From RPQJ01 sp963777725 (lineage in GTDB: Bacteria; Pseudomonadota; Gammaproteobacteria; Steroidobacterales; Steroidobacteraceae), in assembly GCA_963777725.1 (NCBI GenBank), contig CAVZRR010000009.1, positions 22,679 to 86,678 of the forward strand: a stretch of 64,000 nucleotides of DNA, written 5' to 3'. Under the pieces are notes generated by a model. That model was not told the origin of the DNA. It saw only the letters and a program-made list of their open reading frames with translations, and did no database searches. Every line of letters starts with the position of its first letter. Position 1 is the stretch's first letter. A program made the translations under genes and the position numbers. This document shows positions 52,431 to 61,041 of this stretch, in pieces.

Positions 52431-54340
52431 TCCGCCAGCAGCGTCTGCTTCCAGAACAGCAGGCTAGCCCAGAACTGGTAGTCGGCGTTCTCCTTCTTCG
52501 CGAATCCGTGACCCTCGTTCTGGCCGAGCAGGTGCCAGGCCTGGCCGCCTTGCGCGCGGACGGCCGCGATGATCTGGTCTGCTTCCGACGCCGGCACACG
52601 CGGGTCATTGGCGCCGGTGACCACCAGCAGCGGGATCTTGATCTCACGGGCGCGGGTCAGCGGCGAAATCGCCGTGAGCTTCGCGCGCTGCTCGGGATCA
52701 CGTTCGTCGCCGTACTCGACGCGGCGCAGGTCGCGCCGATAGTCCTGCGTGTTCTCGAGGAACGTCACGAAGCTGGAGATCGCGACGACGCAGTTCGCAC
52801 CCCGTAAGCGATCACCGTAGAAGATCGAGCTCGCGAAGCACATGTAGCCGCCGTACGACCCGCCGGCGACCGCGAAGCGCGCGGGATCGAGCCTGGGGTT
52901 GGCGGCGAGCGCGTCGAGGAAGGCGCCGATGTCCTTGACCGAGTCCTCGCGCCGGAACGGCCCGTTGTCGAGCGCGACGAAACGCTTGCCGAACCCGGTC
53001 GAGCCGCGCACGTTGGGATAGAAGACCGCGATGCCGAGTTCGTTGATCAGGTAGTTGTTGCGACCGAGGAATCCCGGTCGATACTGGGATTCGGGGCCGC
53101 CGTGGATGTTGACGATCAGCGGCCGCCGGCCGGGAAACCGCGCCACGTCGGGCAGGTACAGGAAGCCGGAAACGCGCTCGCCGTCGAAGCTCGTGACCTC
53201 GACCAACTCGGGCTCGACGTTGGCGTTGGGATCGAGCCCGCCGGTCTCGCTCTTCGTCCAGCGCGTGACCGCCAGCGTGACGGGATCGATCGAATACGCA
53301 TCGGCTGCACTGCGGGCAGACGTGAAGCTGAGGCCGATCGCGCCCCACGGCGCGATCTCGAGCGCACCGACCACGCCCGCGGGCAGGCCGCTCACCGTGC
53401 GGACCTCGCCGCTCTTCACGTCCAGCAGCCGGACGATGCTGCGCCCGGCCTCGTTGACGACGTAGGCGACGAAGCGGCCGTCCGGCGCGACGTCGAACGC
53501 ATCGACGTCCCAGCGAGTCTCCGGATTGCGAGGCGTGAACTTGCCGGTCTGCGGATCGAGCGTGCCCAGTCGCTGGAATTCCGCGTCCTCGTCGCTGGTG
53601 ACCCACAGCGTGCCGTCGGGCGCGAACGCGGCGTCGCCGTACGCGATCGGCCGCGAGTGGTCGCCGATGGCCGTGAGCTTGCCGCTCGCGACGTCGAGCC
53701 GATGGAGGTTGGTCTTGGTGACCGCGAGGTACTCGATGACGACCAGCGTCTTGCCGTCCGGCGAGAAGTCGCGCGCGGCCCAACCGCCGCCCTTGACCTC
53801 GGCCACCCTGCGGTCGGTCCGGCGATCCCGCGGATCCATCACGTAGAGGTCGCTGTCGGTACCGTTGCGCCGCGTCGAGCTGTATGCGATCAGCTTGCCG
53901 TCGTGGCTCCACGCGTTGAACTGGTTGCGACTCTTGCCGTCGGTCAGCAGCTCGAGCCGGCCGTTCGCGAGCGTGTGCAGCTGGTAGAACTCGTCGCCGC
54001 CCGCGTCCTTCGAAACGACCAGCACGTCACCGGTCGGCGACCAGCGACCCTGCAGCGGCTCGGCCTCGAAGCTGACCTGGGTGCGCGCCATCATCGGGCC
54101 CGCCACCGTGTGCAGTTGCGTCACGTTACCGAAGCGCGTCGTGATCAGCATCGAGCGGTCGGCGGCATTCCAGCCCGAGAAAGCGGCGGTGCGGAACTCC
54201 ATGTAGGGCCGGGTATCGGCAACGAGCTGGTCGGGCACCGGCGGAATGCCGTCCGCGACCAGTGCGGCCGGCTTCGCGACTTCGGCGTGCAGCGGCGCGA
54301 GGGGCAGCAGCACCGCCCAAAGGATCAGGAATAGACGCAT
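52427..54340 (-). CDS. S9 family (prolyl oligopeptidase-like) peptidase
   Basis: A 637-residue exported serine peptidase. Signal peptide at residues 1-19 (ending LHAE). An N-terminal beta-propeller with TolB-like WD-type blades (WSPTGDVLVVSKDAGG, FSPDGKTLVV, FAPDGTLWVTSDE) is followed by the alpha/beta hydrolase domain: nucleophile GGSYGGY, Asp in TGANDPRVP, His in NEGHGF. It probably trims peptides in the periplasm. GGAGAAG precedes the ATG at 54340. It is first in an operon with the metzincin and divergent from the PQQ gene across a short palindrome. Confidence 0.92.
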   Translation of the reverse strand: MRLFLILWAVLLPLAPLHAEVAKPAALVADGIPPVPDQLVADTRPYMEFRTAAFSGWNAADRSMLITTRFGNVTQLHTVAGPMMARTQVSFEAEPLQGRWSPTGDVLVVSKDAGGDEFYQLHTLANGRLELLTDGKSRNQFNAWSHDGKLIAYSSTRRNGTDSDLYVMDPRDRRTDRRVAEVKGGGWAARDFSPDGKTLVVIEYLAVTKTNLHRLDVASGKLTAIGDHSRPIAYGDAAFAPDGTLWVTSDEDAEFQRLGTLDPQTGKFTPRNPETRWDVDAFDVAPDGRFVAYVVNEAGRSIVRLLDVKSGEVRTVSGLPAGVVGALEIAPWGAIGLSFTSARSAADAYSIDPVTLAVTRWTKSETGGLDPNANVEPELVEVTSFDGERVSGFLYLPDVARFPGRRPLIVNIHGGPESQYRPGFLGRNNYLINELGIAVFYPNVRGSTGFGKRFVALDNGPFRREDSVKDIGAFLDALAANPRLDPARFAVAGGSYGGYMCFASSIFYGDRLRGANCVVAISSFVTFLENTQDYRRDLRRVEYGDERDPEQRAKLTAISPLTRAREIKIPLLVVTGANDPRVPASEADQIIAAVRAQGGQAWHLLGQNEGHGFAKKENADYQFWASLLFWKQTLLAE

Positions 54341-54371
54341 CGGCTTCTCCGGGAACCGAATCCGGTTGGAT

Positions 54372-54390
54372 TGCAACGCTGTATGTTGCA
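54372..54390. promoter_or_regulatory. Palindrome in the S9 peptidase/PQQ divergent region
   Basis: TGCAAC-N7-GTTGCA lies 32 bases from one start codon and 39 from the other, in an 88-base divergent promoter region. This is a good position for a shared operator. The binding protein is unknown. Confidence 0.4.
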
Positions 54391-54428
54391 GACTTTCTGC
54401 GCGCCCCGGGAAACGGATTCAACTGAAC

Positions 54429-56341
54429 ATGCCATCGTCGACATCACGCTGCACCCGCGCGACCTGGGTTGCGCTCCATTTCGCCTGTAGCCTGCTGGTC
54501 GCGATGCCGGGCCTGGCCCACGCCAGCGCGGACGCGCCGGACGATACGGCAGCTCTCTACAAGGCGACCTGCGCGATCTGCCACGATGTGCCGGAGACCA
54601 AGGCGCCGCCCACGGCGACGCTGCGCCAGTTGCCGGCGGCGCGGATCCTGATGGCGATGGAGCTCGGCAAGATGCAGCCGCAGGCGGCCGTACTGAAGCC
54701 GGAGCAACGCGTGCGCCTCGCGAAGTGGCTCGCCGCCGAAGAGGACGCGAAGCGCGACGCGTGGATCGCCGAACAGAGCCTGCTCGCGCGAGACACCGGT
54801 CCCGGTGACCGGGCGCGAGAACTGGGGCCTCGGACGCGACAATCGCCGCCACGCCGAACACGTCGCGATCGATCGCGGCAACGTCGGCGCGCTGGAGCTC
54901 AAGTGGTCCGTCGCGCTGCCGGGCGTCACGACGATGCGGTCGCAGCCCGTCGTCGCGGGTGACACGGTCTTTCTCGGCAGCAAGGGCGGACACCTGCTGG
55001 CGCTCGACCGCCACAGCGGCTGCGTGCGCTGGGCCTTCCCGACCGACGGGCCGGTCCACTCGGCGATCACGCTCGACCAGACGCCCGACGGCGTCAGCAC
55101 GCTGTTCTTCGCCGACGAGCTGGCGACCGTGTATGCGGTGGATGCCACGACCGGCAAGCCGCGCTGGCGCGAGCGCGTGAAGTGGTTCCCGACCTCGATC
55201 ATCAGCGGACCGACCACCTATTACGACGGCCGCCTGTACGTGCCGATCTCGTCGTTCGAAGTGGCCGCGGCCGGACTGCCGACGCACGAGTGCTGCCGCT
55301 CGCACGGCGGCATTGCGGCGCTCGACGCGACGACCGGCGCTGCGCTCTGGCGTTTCGACACGACGCCGCACGCAGCCAGGACCGTCATCAATCGCGATGG
55401 CGTGCAGATGTGGGGGCCGAGCGGCGCGGTCGTCTGGAACAGCCCGACCATCGACCCGAAGCGCGGCCTGCTCTACTTCGGCACGGGACAGAACTCGTCG
55501 TCGCCAGCCACTGCGACCAGCGACGCGATCATCGCGCTCGACCTGAAGACCGGCGCCCAGCGCTGGATCTTCCAGGCACTCGCCGACGATGCGTGGAACG
55601 CAGCCTGCCTGGGCGGCGGCGCGAGCTGCCCGGCCGAGAACGGACCCGACTTCGATTTCGGCGCGCCGGTCGTTCTCGTCGAGCGCAAATCGGGCGACCG
55701 GCTGCTCGCCGGGACAGAAATCCGGCGAAGTCTTCGCGCTCGATCCGGACAAGAACGGCGCCGTCGTCTGGCGCAAGCGGATCGGCTCGGGCAGCTCGAA
55801 TGGCGGCGTGCATCACGGCCTCGCGTCCGACGGCGAGCGCGTCTACGTGCCGATCGCCGATCCCGAACGCAAGGTCGTTGGCTACGTGCCGAAGCCCGGC
55901 GTCTACGCGCTCGCGGTCGACGATGGCCAGTTGCTGTGGTCACACCCGGTCGAGCGCGGCTGCAAGTTCGACCCGCAGGACGCACCGTTGGTCGGCCTGG
56001 CCGAAATGGCCAAAGGCAAGTCCGACCGGTCGCCGTGGCCCGAGTGCAGTTACTACTACGGCCAGTCGGCCGCAGCCGTGATCGCCAACGAAGTCGTTTA
56101 CGCGGGCGCGCTCGACGGCAAGCTGCGCCTGCTCGATGCGGACAGCGGCCAGGCGTTGCGCATCATCGAGACCAATCGCGCATTCAAGGGCAACAACGGC
56201 GTCGAAGGCCACGGCGGCGCGATCGACGTCGGCGGCGCGATCGTGGACGGCGACCAGCTGTTCATCCTGTCCGGCTACGGCATGTTCGGCCAGATGCCGG
56301 GCAACATGCTGCTGGTGTACGGGCTCAAGCGCGGCGAATAG
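54429..56341 (+). pseudogene. Cytochrome c-PQQ dehydrogenase, two frameshifts
   Basis: The frame from the ATG at 54429 gives a signal peptide, then a cytochrome c part with CAICH (about residue 50), up to about 54800. The next frame continues with NWGLGRDNRRHAEHVAIDRG and PQQ beta-propeller blades (GGHLLALDRHSGCVRWAF, GGIAALDATTGAALWRF). A second break near 55714 leads to the third frame with VFALDPDKNGAVVWRKRIGS and GGHGGAID-like end blades. Single extra bases at about 54804 and 55714 explain both, and the span 1913 equals 3x637+2. The restored 636-residue order, haem c first and PQQ propeller second, resembles polyvinyl-alcohol dehydrogenase (cytochrome). The substrate is probably an alcohol in the periplasm. 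Either an assembly error or a decaying gene. Confidence 0.82.
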
Positions 56342-56359
56342 CGCCGCCGCGCAAACGCG

Positions 56360-58147
56360 TCAGGGTCGCTCCACGCGGATCAGCGTGGACTGCCCGTCCT
56401 CGACGTGCCAGCCGGGGAAGTGCGCGATCGCCGTGTAGGCGACGCCGTCGGGATCGAACTCGACGTCGCGCGTGAAGGTCACGCGGCGCGGCATCGGGAT
56501 CTGCTGCCACGCCTCGCTCGCGATGTCGAACGTGTACAGCGAGTCACTCTGGTTGCCGTTGACCCAGACGATGCCGCGTGGGCGATCCACGTTCAACGCA
56601 TACGGCGTCTCGGCGCCCCGCGGCTGCAGCGGCAGGTCGAAGCGCGTGAACTGCGCCGTCGCGGGATCGAAGCGCGCGATGGCCGACTCCGGAAACGCGG
56701 TGATCCACAGCTTGCCCGCGGCGTCGGTGCGCAGCCGGCGCGGGCCCTTGAACGGCGTCGCGAACATCTCGATCTTGCCGGTCGCGGGATCGATCGAGCC
56801 GATCTCGTCGGTGTGCAGCCGCGCGAACCACACCATGCCGTCCGGCGTGATGTCGATGCCGTAGGGCAGCGGCGTGCCGGTCGCGGCGCGGTCCACCGGC
56901 AGCCAGTTGGCCAGCGGCACGCCCCAGCTCATCAGCTTGAACACCGCGCCGATGTAGCGCGTGTTGAGCCACTCGCGGAAGCCGCGCGTGGGCAGGTCGT
57001 ACATCGTGAAGCGCTGCGTGCCGCGATCGAACATCGCGACCTGGTTCGACAGCGCGACCGTGAACCAGACGCGGTCCTGCTGGTCGACGCGGATCGTGTG
57101 CGGATAGAAGCCCTCGTCCATCTCGTGCAGCGTGAAGGCCTTGGTCTCCGGATCGAACTCGACCAGGCGGCGCTGCGCCGACGGCGTGATGAAGATGTGC
57201 CCGTCCACGCGCGACTCGGCCAGCGAGTGCGCGTTGGAGGTGCTCTCGTGGCGCGGGAAGTCCTTCAGCCGCGCCGCGAGCAGGCCGCCGTTCGGTTCGC
57301 CCTCGCGGTGCGGGATCTTGTAGACCGTGACCTGGTTGGTCCGCGGGTCGACTTCGTAGAGCCGGTCCTGGATGTTGTCGGCCACGTAGACGAGACCGTT
57401 CGCCGCCACCAGCATGTCGTGCACCTGGCTCATCACGTCGCCGAGTGGCCACTCGGTGATCGTGGTGCCGGTGAGCGTCACGCTCCACGGCGCCGGGTCC
57501 GTGACCAGTTGCGGGTTCTCGCGCAGCTTGCGGAAGCCCGCGGACAACAGCGCGGGCAGCGTCTCCTGGTCTGCGCTCGACAGCCGCGAGCCGTAGCGCA
57601 TCATCCGCGCGATGATCGTGCTCCACTCCTCCGGCGTGCGTTCGATGCGGATGAAGGCATTGCCCTGCTGGTGGCAGAACGTGCACTGCGTCTGGAAGTG
57701 CAGCTTGGTGTCGCGGTCGCCGAGGTCGAGCGCGCCGAGCCACGAGCTGGCGGGCCGGGCCTCGGCCAGCTTGAACGGATCGGTCTCGGGCACCAGCGTG
57801 ACGGCCAGCTCGCGCGTCTCCAGCGGTGGCTGGATCGCGAGATCCTGGTAGCCGGGCTTGCGCACCAGGTATTCCATCGGCGCATCGCGATCGGCGAACT
57901 CGACGCGGCCCGCGTCATCGCTGAAGCGCGTGAGCTCCGGCGCGACCGTGCGCGCGACGCCGGGCGCGGGATAGCCATTGTCAGACGTGTCGAGGTTCGG
58001 GCCAGCGGCTGGGCGCTCGCGCACCATGACCAATGCCAGCGGCTGGCCAGCCGGATCGGTCACCGTGAGGGTGGTGGCAAGAATTGGTGCCGGTGTTACG
58101 GTTACGGTCAGTGCGAAAACAAAGGACAGGATCGTCCGGCGCTTCAT
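56360..58147 (-). CDS. Exported haem-c/beta-propeller protein (virginiamycin B lyase-like propeller)
   Basis: A 595-residue protein with a signal peptide (residues 1-24). After about 90 residues of a beta-rich, carboxypeptidase-regulatory-like domain (TLTVTDPAGQPLALVMVRER) comes a haem motif CTFCHQQG (about residue 155) and a cytochrome-like helix (EEWSTIIARMMRYGSRLSSA). The rest is a six- or seven-bladed propeller with Vgb/SMP-30-type blades (GNQSDSLYTFDIASEAW, PYGIDITPDGMVWFARLHTD). Such quinoprotein-like lyases or dehydrogenases act in the periplasm; the substrate is unknown. GGAGAG precedes the ATG. Codons for signal-peptide residues about 13-20 coincide with a REP-like 20-mer. It lies between two PQQ genes, which suggests one oxidation pathway. 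Confidence 0.8.
   Translation of the reverse strand: MKRRTILSFVFALTVTVTPAPILATTLTVTDPAGQPLALVMVRERPAAGPNLDTSDNGYPAPGVARTVAPELTRFSDDAGRVEFADRDAPMEYLVRKPGYQDLAIQPPLETRELAVTLVPETDPFKLAEARPASSWLGALDLGDRDTKLHFQTQCTFCHQQGNAFIRIERTPEEWSTIIARMMRYGSRLSSADQETLPALLSAGFRKLRENPQLVTDPAPWSVTLTGTTITEWPLGDVMSQVHDMLVAANGLVYVADNIQDRLYEVDPRTNQVTVYKIPHREGEPNGGLLAARLKDFPRHESTSNAHSLAESRVDGHIFITPSAQRRLVEFDPETKAFTLHEMDEGFYPHTIRVDQQDRVWFTVALSNQVAMFDRGTQRFTMYDLPTRGFREWLNTRYIGAVFKLMSWGVPLANWLPVDRAATGTPLPYGIDITPDGMVWFARLHTDEIGSIDPATGKIEMFATPFKGPRRLRTDAAGKLWITAFPESAIARFDPATAQFTRFDLPLQPRGAETPYALNVDRPRGIVWVNGNQSDSLYTFDIASEAWQQIPMPRRVTFTRDVEFDPDGVAYTAIAHFPGWHVEDGQSTLIRVERP
58086..58107. repeat. REP-like 20-mer inside a signal-peptide coding region
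   Basis: GGTGCCGGTGTTACGGTTAC matches the repeats flanking the RAYT gene at 19 of 20 bases. On the coding (minus) strand it encodes TVTVTPAP within the propeller protein's signal peptide. Confidence 0.85.
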
Positions 58148-58190
58148 GCTCTCTCCCCGCCTGGTCTGGCTGACCGATGCCGCCGCGGAC

Positions 58191-58976
58191 CTACGGTTCG
58201 GGCAGTCGATAGACATGCTTGTCATTGCGCTGAGCGTACAGCGTCGGCAGGAAGTTTGGCAGCAGGCCCACCTCCTCGACCTGGTGTCGCTGCCATTCGC
58301 GCAGCATCGGCTCGCTGAATATAACCCGGCGCAGCAACGCGTTGATCGGCGAACCCACCAGGGGCCAGTCGACGCCGATGACCGTGTCCACGGTGTAGGT
58401 CGCGCCTTGCGGCGAGTCGCCCCAGCTGTGGCGGATCTCGCCGAAGCTGACGCCAGCGATCTTCGGTCGAGTGACGAACCGTTGCGGCGACAACTCGATC
58501 ACCTGCGCAGCACCCTCGCTATCGTACGGCCCGAACCACTCGAAGCGCGCGACGACACCGCCGGCGCCGACACCGGGCTGCCCGTCGGCCGCCGGCTGCT
58601 CGATCCAGATGCGGCCGTGCTCGGTGGGATGAAACAAGTGGTACATCGGGCGCAGCGCGCCGTCGAACTCGACCTGGCTCAACGGCAGCACGCGATACCA
58701 CCACGCCAGCATCTCCGGCGTCACGCCCGGCAACGGCCGATGCTCGATCGCAAGATAGATGCGGCCGTCGGGCAGGATCGTGTGTGCAGCAGCGGCCTGG
58801 CTCGCATCGGGCAGCGGCCACGGGATCCGCCGCGGCGCGTCGTGCACGTGGCTGGAGGCCGGCCGCAGCACGAACCAGACGAGCGCGGCGGCCAATGCCA
58901 GCAACGCGACCGACCAGCCTCGCCTGCGGTGCAGTTGCACCGGCGTTCGCGGATCACCGGCCGGACCTTGGCTCAT
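58191..58976 (-). CDS. Membrane-anchored DAPG-hydrolase-like protein
   Basis: A 261-residue protein with one N-terminal membrane helix (GWSVALLALAAALVWFVLR). The soluble part has LAIEHRPLPGVTPEMLAWWY and HLFHPTEHG, which recall the DAPG hydrolase (PhlG) family of zinc C-C hydrolases acting on acetylphloroglucinols. Here the enzyme would face the periplasm. The ATG at 58976 shares ATGA with the upstream PQQ gene. If the family is right, it could cleave a phenolic or polyketide compound that the neighbouring dehydrogenases oxidise. Homology is remote and this is inference. Confidence 0.6.
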   Translation of the reverse strand: MSQGPAGDPRTPVQLHRRRGWSVALLALAAALVWFVLRPASSHVHDAPRRIPWPLPDASQAAAAHTILPDGRIYLAIEHRPLPGVTPEMLAWWYRVLPLSQVEFDGALRPMYHLFHPTEHGRIWIEQPAADGQPGVGAGGVVARFEWFGPYDSEGAAQVIELSPQRFVTRPKIAGVSFGEIRHSWGDSPQGATYTVDTVIGVDWPLVGSPINALLRRVIFSEPMLREWQRHQVEEVGLLPNFLPTLYAQRNDKHVYRLPEP

Positions 58977-60919
58977 GGCGTCTCCGGCAACGCGAATGCG
59001 ATCAGGTAATCGCCGGTGCCGCGGTTGTACATCGCGTGCCCGCCGGCGTTGATCAGCACGTACTGTCGCCCGTGCAGCGTGTAGCTCATCGGCGTCGCCG
59101 TCGCATCGACCGGCAGCGTGTAGGTCCACAACTTGCGGCCGTCGCGGACGTCGAAGGCGCGGAACTGGCGGTCCATCGTCGCACCGATGAAGAACACGCC
59201 GCCGTCGGTGACCAGTCCACCGCCCAGGTTCGGCGTGCCCCAATCGATGTGCCACGGCAGCGGGAACGGCCCCATCTCGTGCACCGAACCGAGCGGGGCC
59301 TCCCAGGCGATGCGGCCCTGCGCTAGATCGACCGCCACCAGCTTGCCCCACGGCGGCGCGGTGCACGGAATGCCGAGTGGTGACAGCAGCGGTCCCACGG
59401 CCAGCGTGTAAGGCGTGCCCTGCATCGTCACGAACATCGTCTTCTGTCCGGCCACCGGGTGATCCTGGCCGGTGGCGGCCGCCGCACCTCGGATCAGTTG
59501 CGCGACGAACGGCGCGGCATTGACGTTGACGATCAGCTGCTGGGTCTGCGGTGAATACGCGCCGCCGCCCCAGTTGGCGCCGCCGAGGCTGCCGGGGAAC
59601 AGCAGCGTCGGTCGCTCGGCGAGCGGCGTAAAGATGCCCTCGTTGTGCAACCCGGCGATCGCGTCGCGGCAACGGTTGCGATCCCAGAACGTCAGGCCCC
59701 ACGCGTCGTCCGGCGTAATGCGCGTCGGTAGCAGCGGTGACGGCCGCGTCGGGAATGGCTGCGTCGGCCATGCTGCTTCGCCCGGAATCATGCTCGCCGG
59801 AACTGCGCGTTCCTGCACCGGGAAGAGCGGCTGGCCATCGCGTCGATCGAGGATGAACACGAAACCCTGCTTGCTCACCTGCGCCAGCGCCGGCACCCGG
59901 CGACCGTCGCGGCCGCGCCAGTCGAACAGTACGGGTTGCGCTGGAGTGTCGTAGTCCCACAGGTCGTGATGCACCAGCTGGAACGCCCACGCCACCTCGC
60001 CGGTGGACAGCTGCAGCGCGACCACCGAGTTGGCGTGATCGTTGCGGCCAGGACGCAGGCCGCCGTAGTAATCCGGTGACGGCGCTCCGGTCGGCACGAA
60101 CACCAGGTCGGCGGCTGCATCGACTGCCATCGGCGCCCACGCATTGCCCGCGCCGGTGCCGCCCACACCCTGCAGTGGATCGAACGTCCAGCGTGGTGCG
60201 CCGGTCGCGGCATCGTAGGCGGCAATTGCGCCGCGCGGCGCCTTGGCAAAGGCGAAGTCGATGATCGACGAGCCCACGACGACCACGCCGTTCGCGACGA
60301 CCGGGGGCGAGCTCGAACTGACTTTCTCCAGGCCGTACCGGTCGTGCTCGACGAGCGTGACCTCGCCGCGATTGCCGAAGCCCGCGCAGGGCTTCCCGTC
60401 GCGCGCATCGAGCGCGATCAGGCGACGATCGACGGTGACGGTGTAGATCCGATGCCGGCAGGCCGCGGCCGCGTCTGCTTGCGGCACTTCGGCGTAGGCC
60501 ACGCCACGACAGCGATACGGGCGCTCGCTGCTGCGCGGCACCTGCGGATCGTAGACCCAGCGCTCCCGACCGCTCTGCGGGTCGAGGGCGATGACGCGAT
60601 TGAACGGCGTGCAGTAGACCAGGTGTTCGCCCGCCTCGCGCGGCAACAGGATCGGCGTCGCTTGTGCCGAGACGCTCGATGGTGCGCCTTGCTCCGCGGC
60701 CATGTCGCCATTGCGGTGCGTCCAGGCCGGCGTCAGCCGCGCGACGTTGCCTGGCGTGATCTGCGCAGACGGGCTGTGGTGCCAGCCGAAAGGGTCGCCC
60801 GTGGCGTGCGCCGGCAGTCCGGCGACGAGCAGGCACAACGCCATCAGGGTCGTTGCCCCGCTAGGGCTGAATCGAGCCCGGGCAACTCCGTCTGCCGTGC
60901 CTTCGTTGCAGTCGCGCAT
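58973..60919 (-). CDS. PQQ-dependent dehydrogenase (soluble quinoprotein glucose dehydrogenase-like)
   Basis: A 648-residue exported quinoprotein. A signal-like stretch (LMALCLLVAGLPAHA) precedes a complete PQQ propeller: ITPGNVARLTPAWTHRNGDM, NRVIALDPQSGRERWVYDP, VSSSSPPVVANGVVVVGSSI, VHHDLWDYDTPAQP, and the end LHGRQYVLINAGGHAM. The pattern matches the membrane-bound/periplasmic glucose-dehydrogenase-type group without its N-terminal five-helix domain. It oxidises a sugar or alcohol with electrons passed to a c-type cytochrome or ubiquinone. The start could be the ATG at 60919 or 60844, both before the hydrophobic segment. It is divergent from the TolB_N-TPR gene and overlaps the DAPG-like gene by four bases. 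Confidence 0.88.
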   Translation of the reverse strand: MRDCNEGTADGVARARFSPSGATTLMALCLLVAGLPAHATGDPFGWHHSPSAQITPGNVARLTPAWTHRNGDMAAEQGAPSSVSAQATPILLPREAGEHLVYCTPFNRVIALDPQSGRERWVYDPQVPRSSERPYRCRGVAYAEVPQADAAAACRHRIYTVTVDRRLIALDARDGKPCAGFGNRGEVTLVEHDRYGLEKVSSSSPPVVANGVVVVGSSIIDFAFAKAPRGAIAAYDAATGAPRWTFDPLQGVGGTGAGNAWAPMAVDAAADLVFVPTGAPSPDYYGGLRPGRNDHANSVVALQLSTGEVAWAFQLVHHDLWDYDTPAQPVLFDWRGRDGRRVPALAQVSKQGFVFILDRRDGQPLFPVQERAVPASMIPGEAAWPTQPFPTRPSPLLPTRITPDDAWGLTFWDRNRCRDAIAGLHNEGIFTPLAERPTLLFPGSLGGANWGGGAYSPQTQQLIVNVNAAPFVAQLIRGAAAATGQDHPVAGQKTMFVTMQGTPYTLAVGPLLSPLGIPCTAPPWGKLVAVDLAQGRIAWEAPLGSVHEMGPFPLPWHIDWGTPNLGGGLVTDGGVFFIGATMDRQFRAFDVRDGRKLWTYTLPVDATATPMSYTLHGRQYVLINAGGHAMYNRGTGDYLIAFALPETP

Positions 60920-61041
60920 TCCTGGCGAGTGTGCCCGGTCGCCGGGACGCTGGCGAGAGCCGCGGGGCGACGGTTGCATCCTGCGCGCGTCGACCGCAGG
61001 ATGCTGCTGTCGGGCTCTCGCCTGCCGCGATCTTCGGACCG

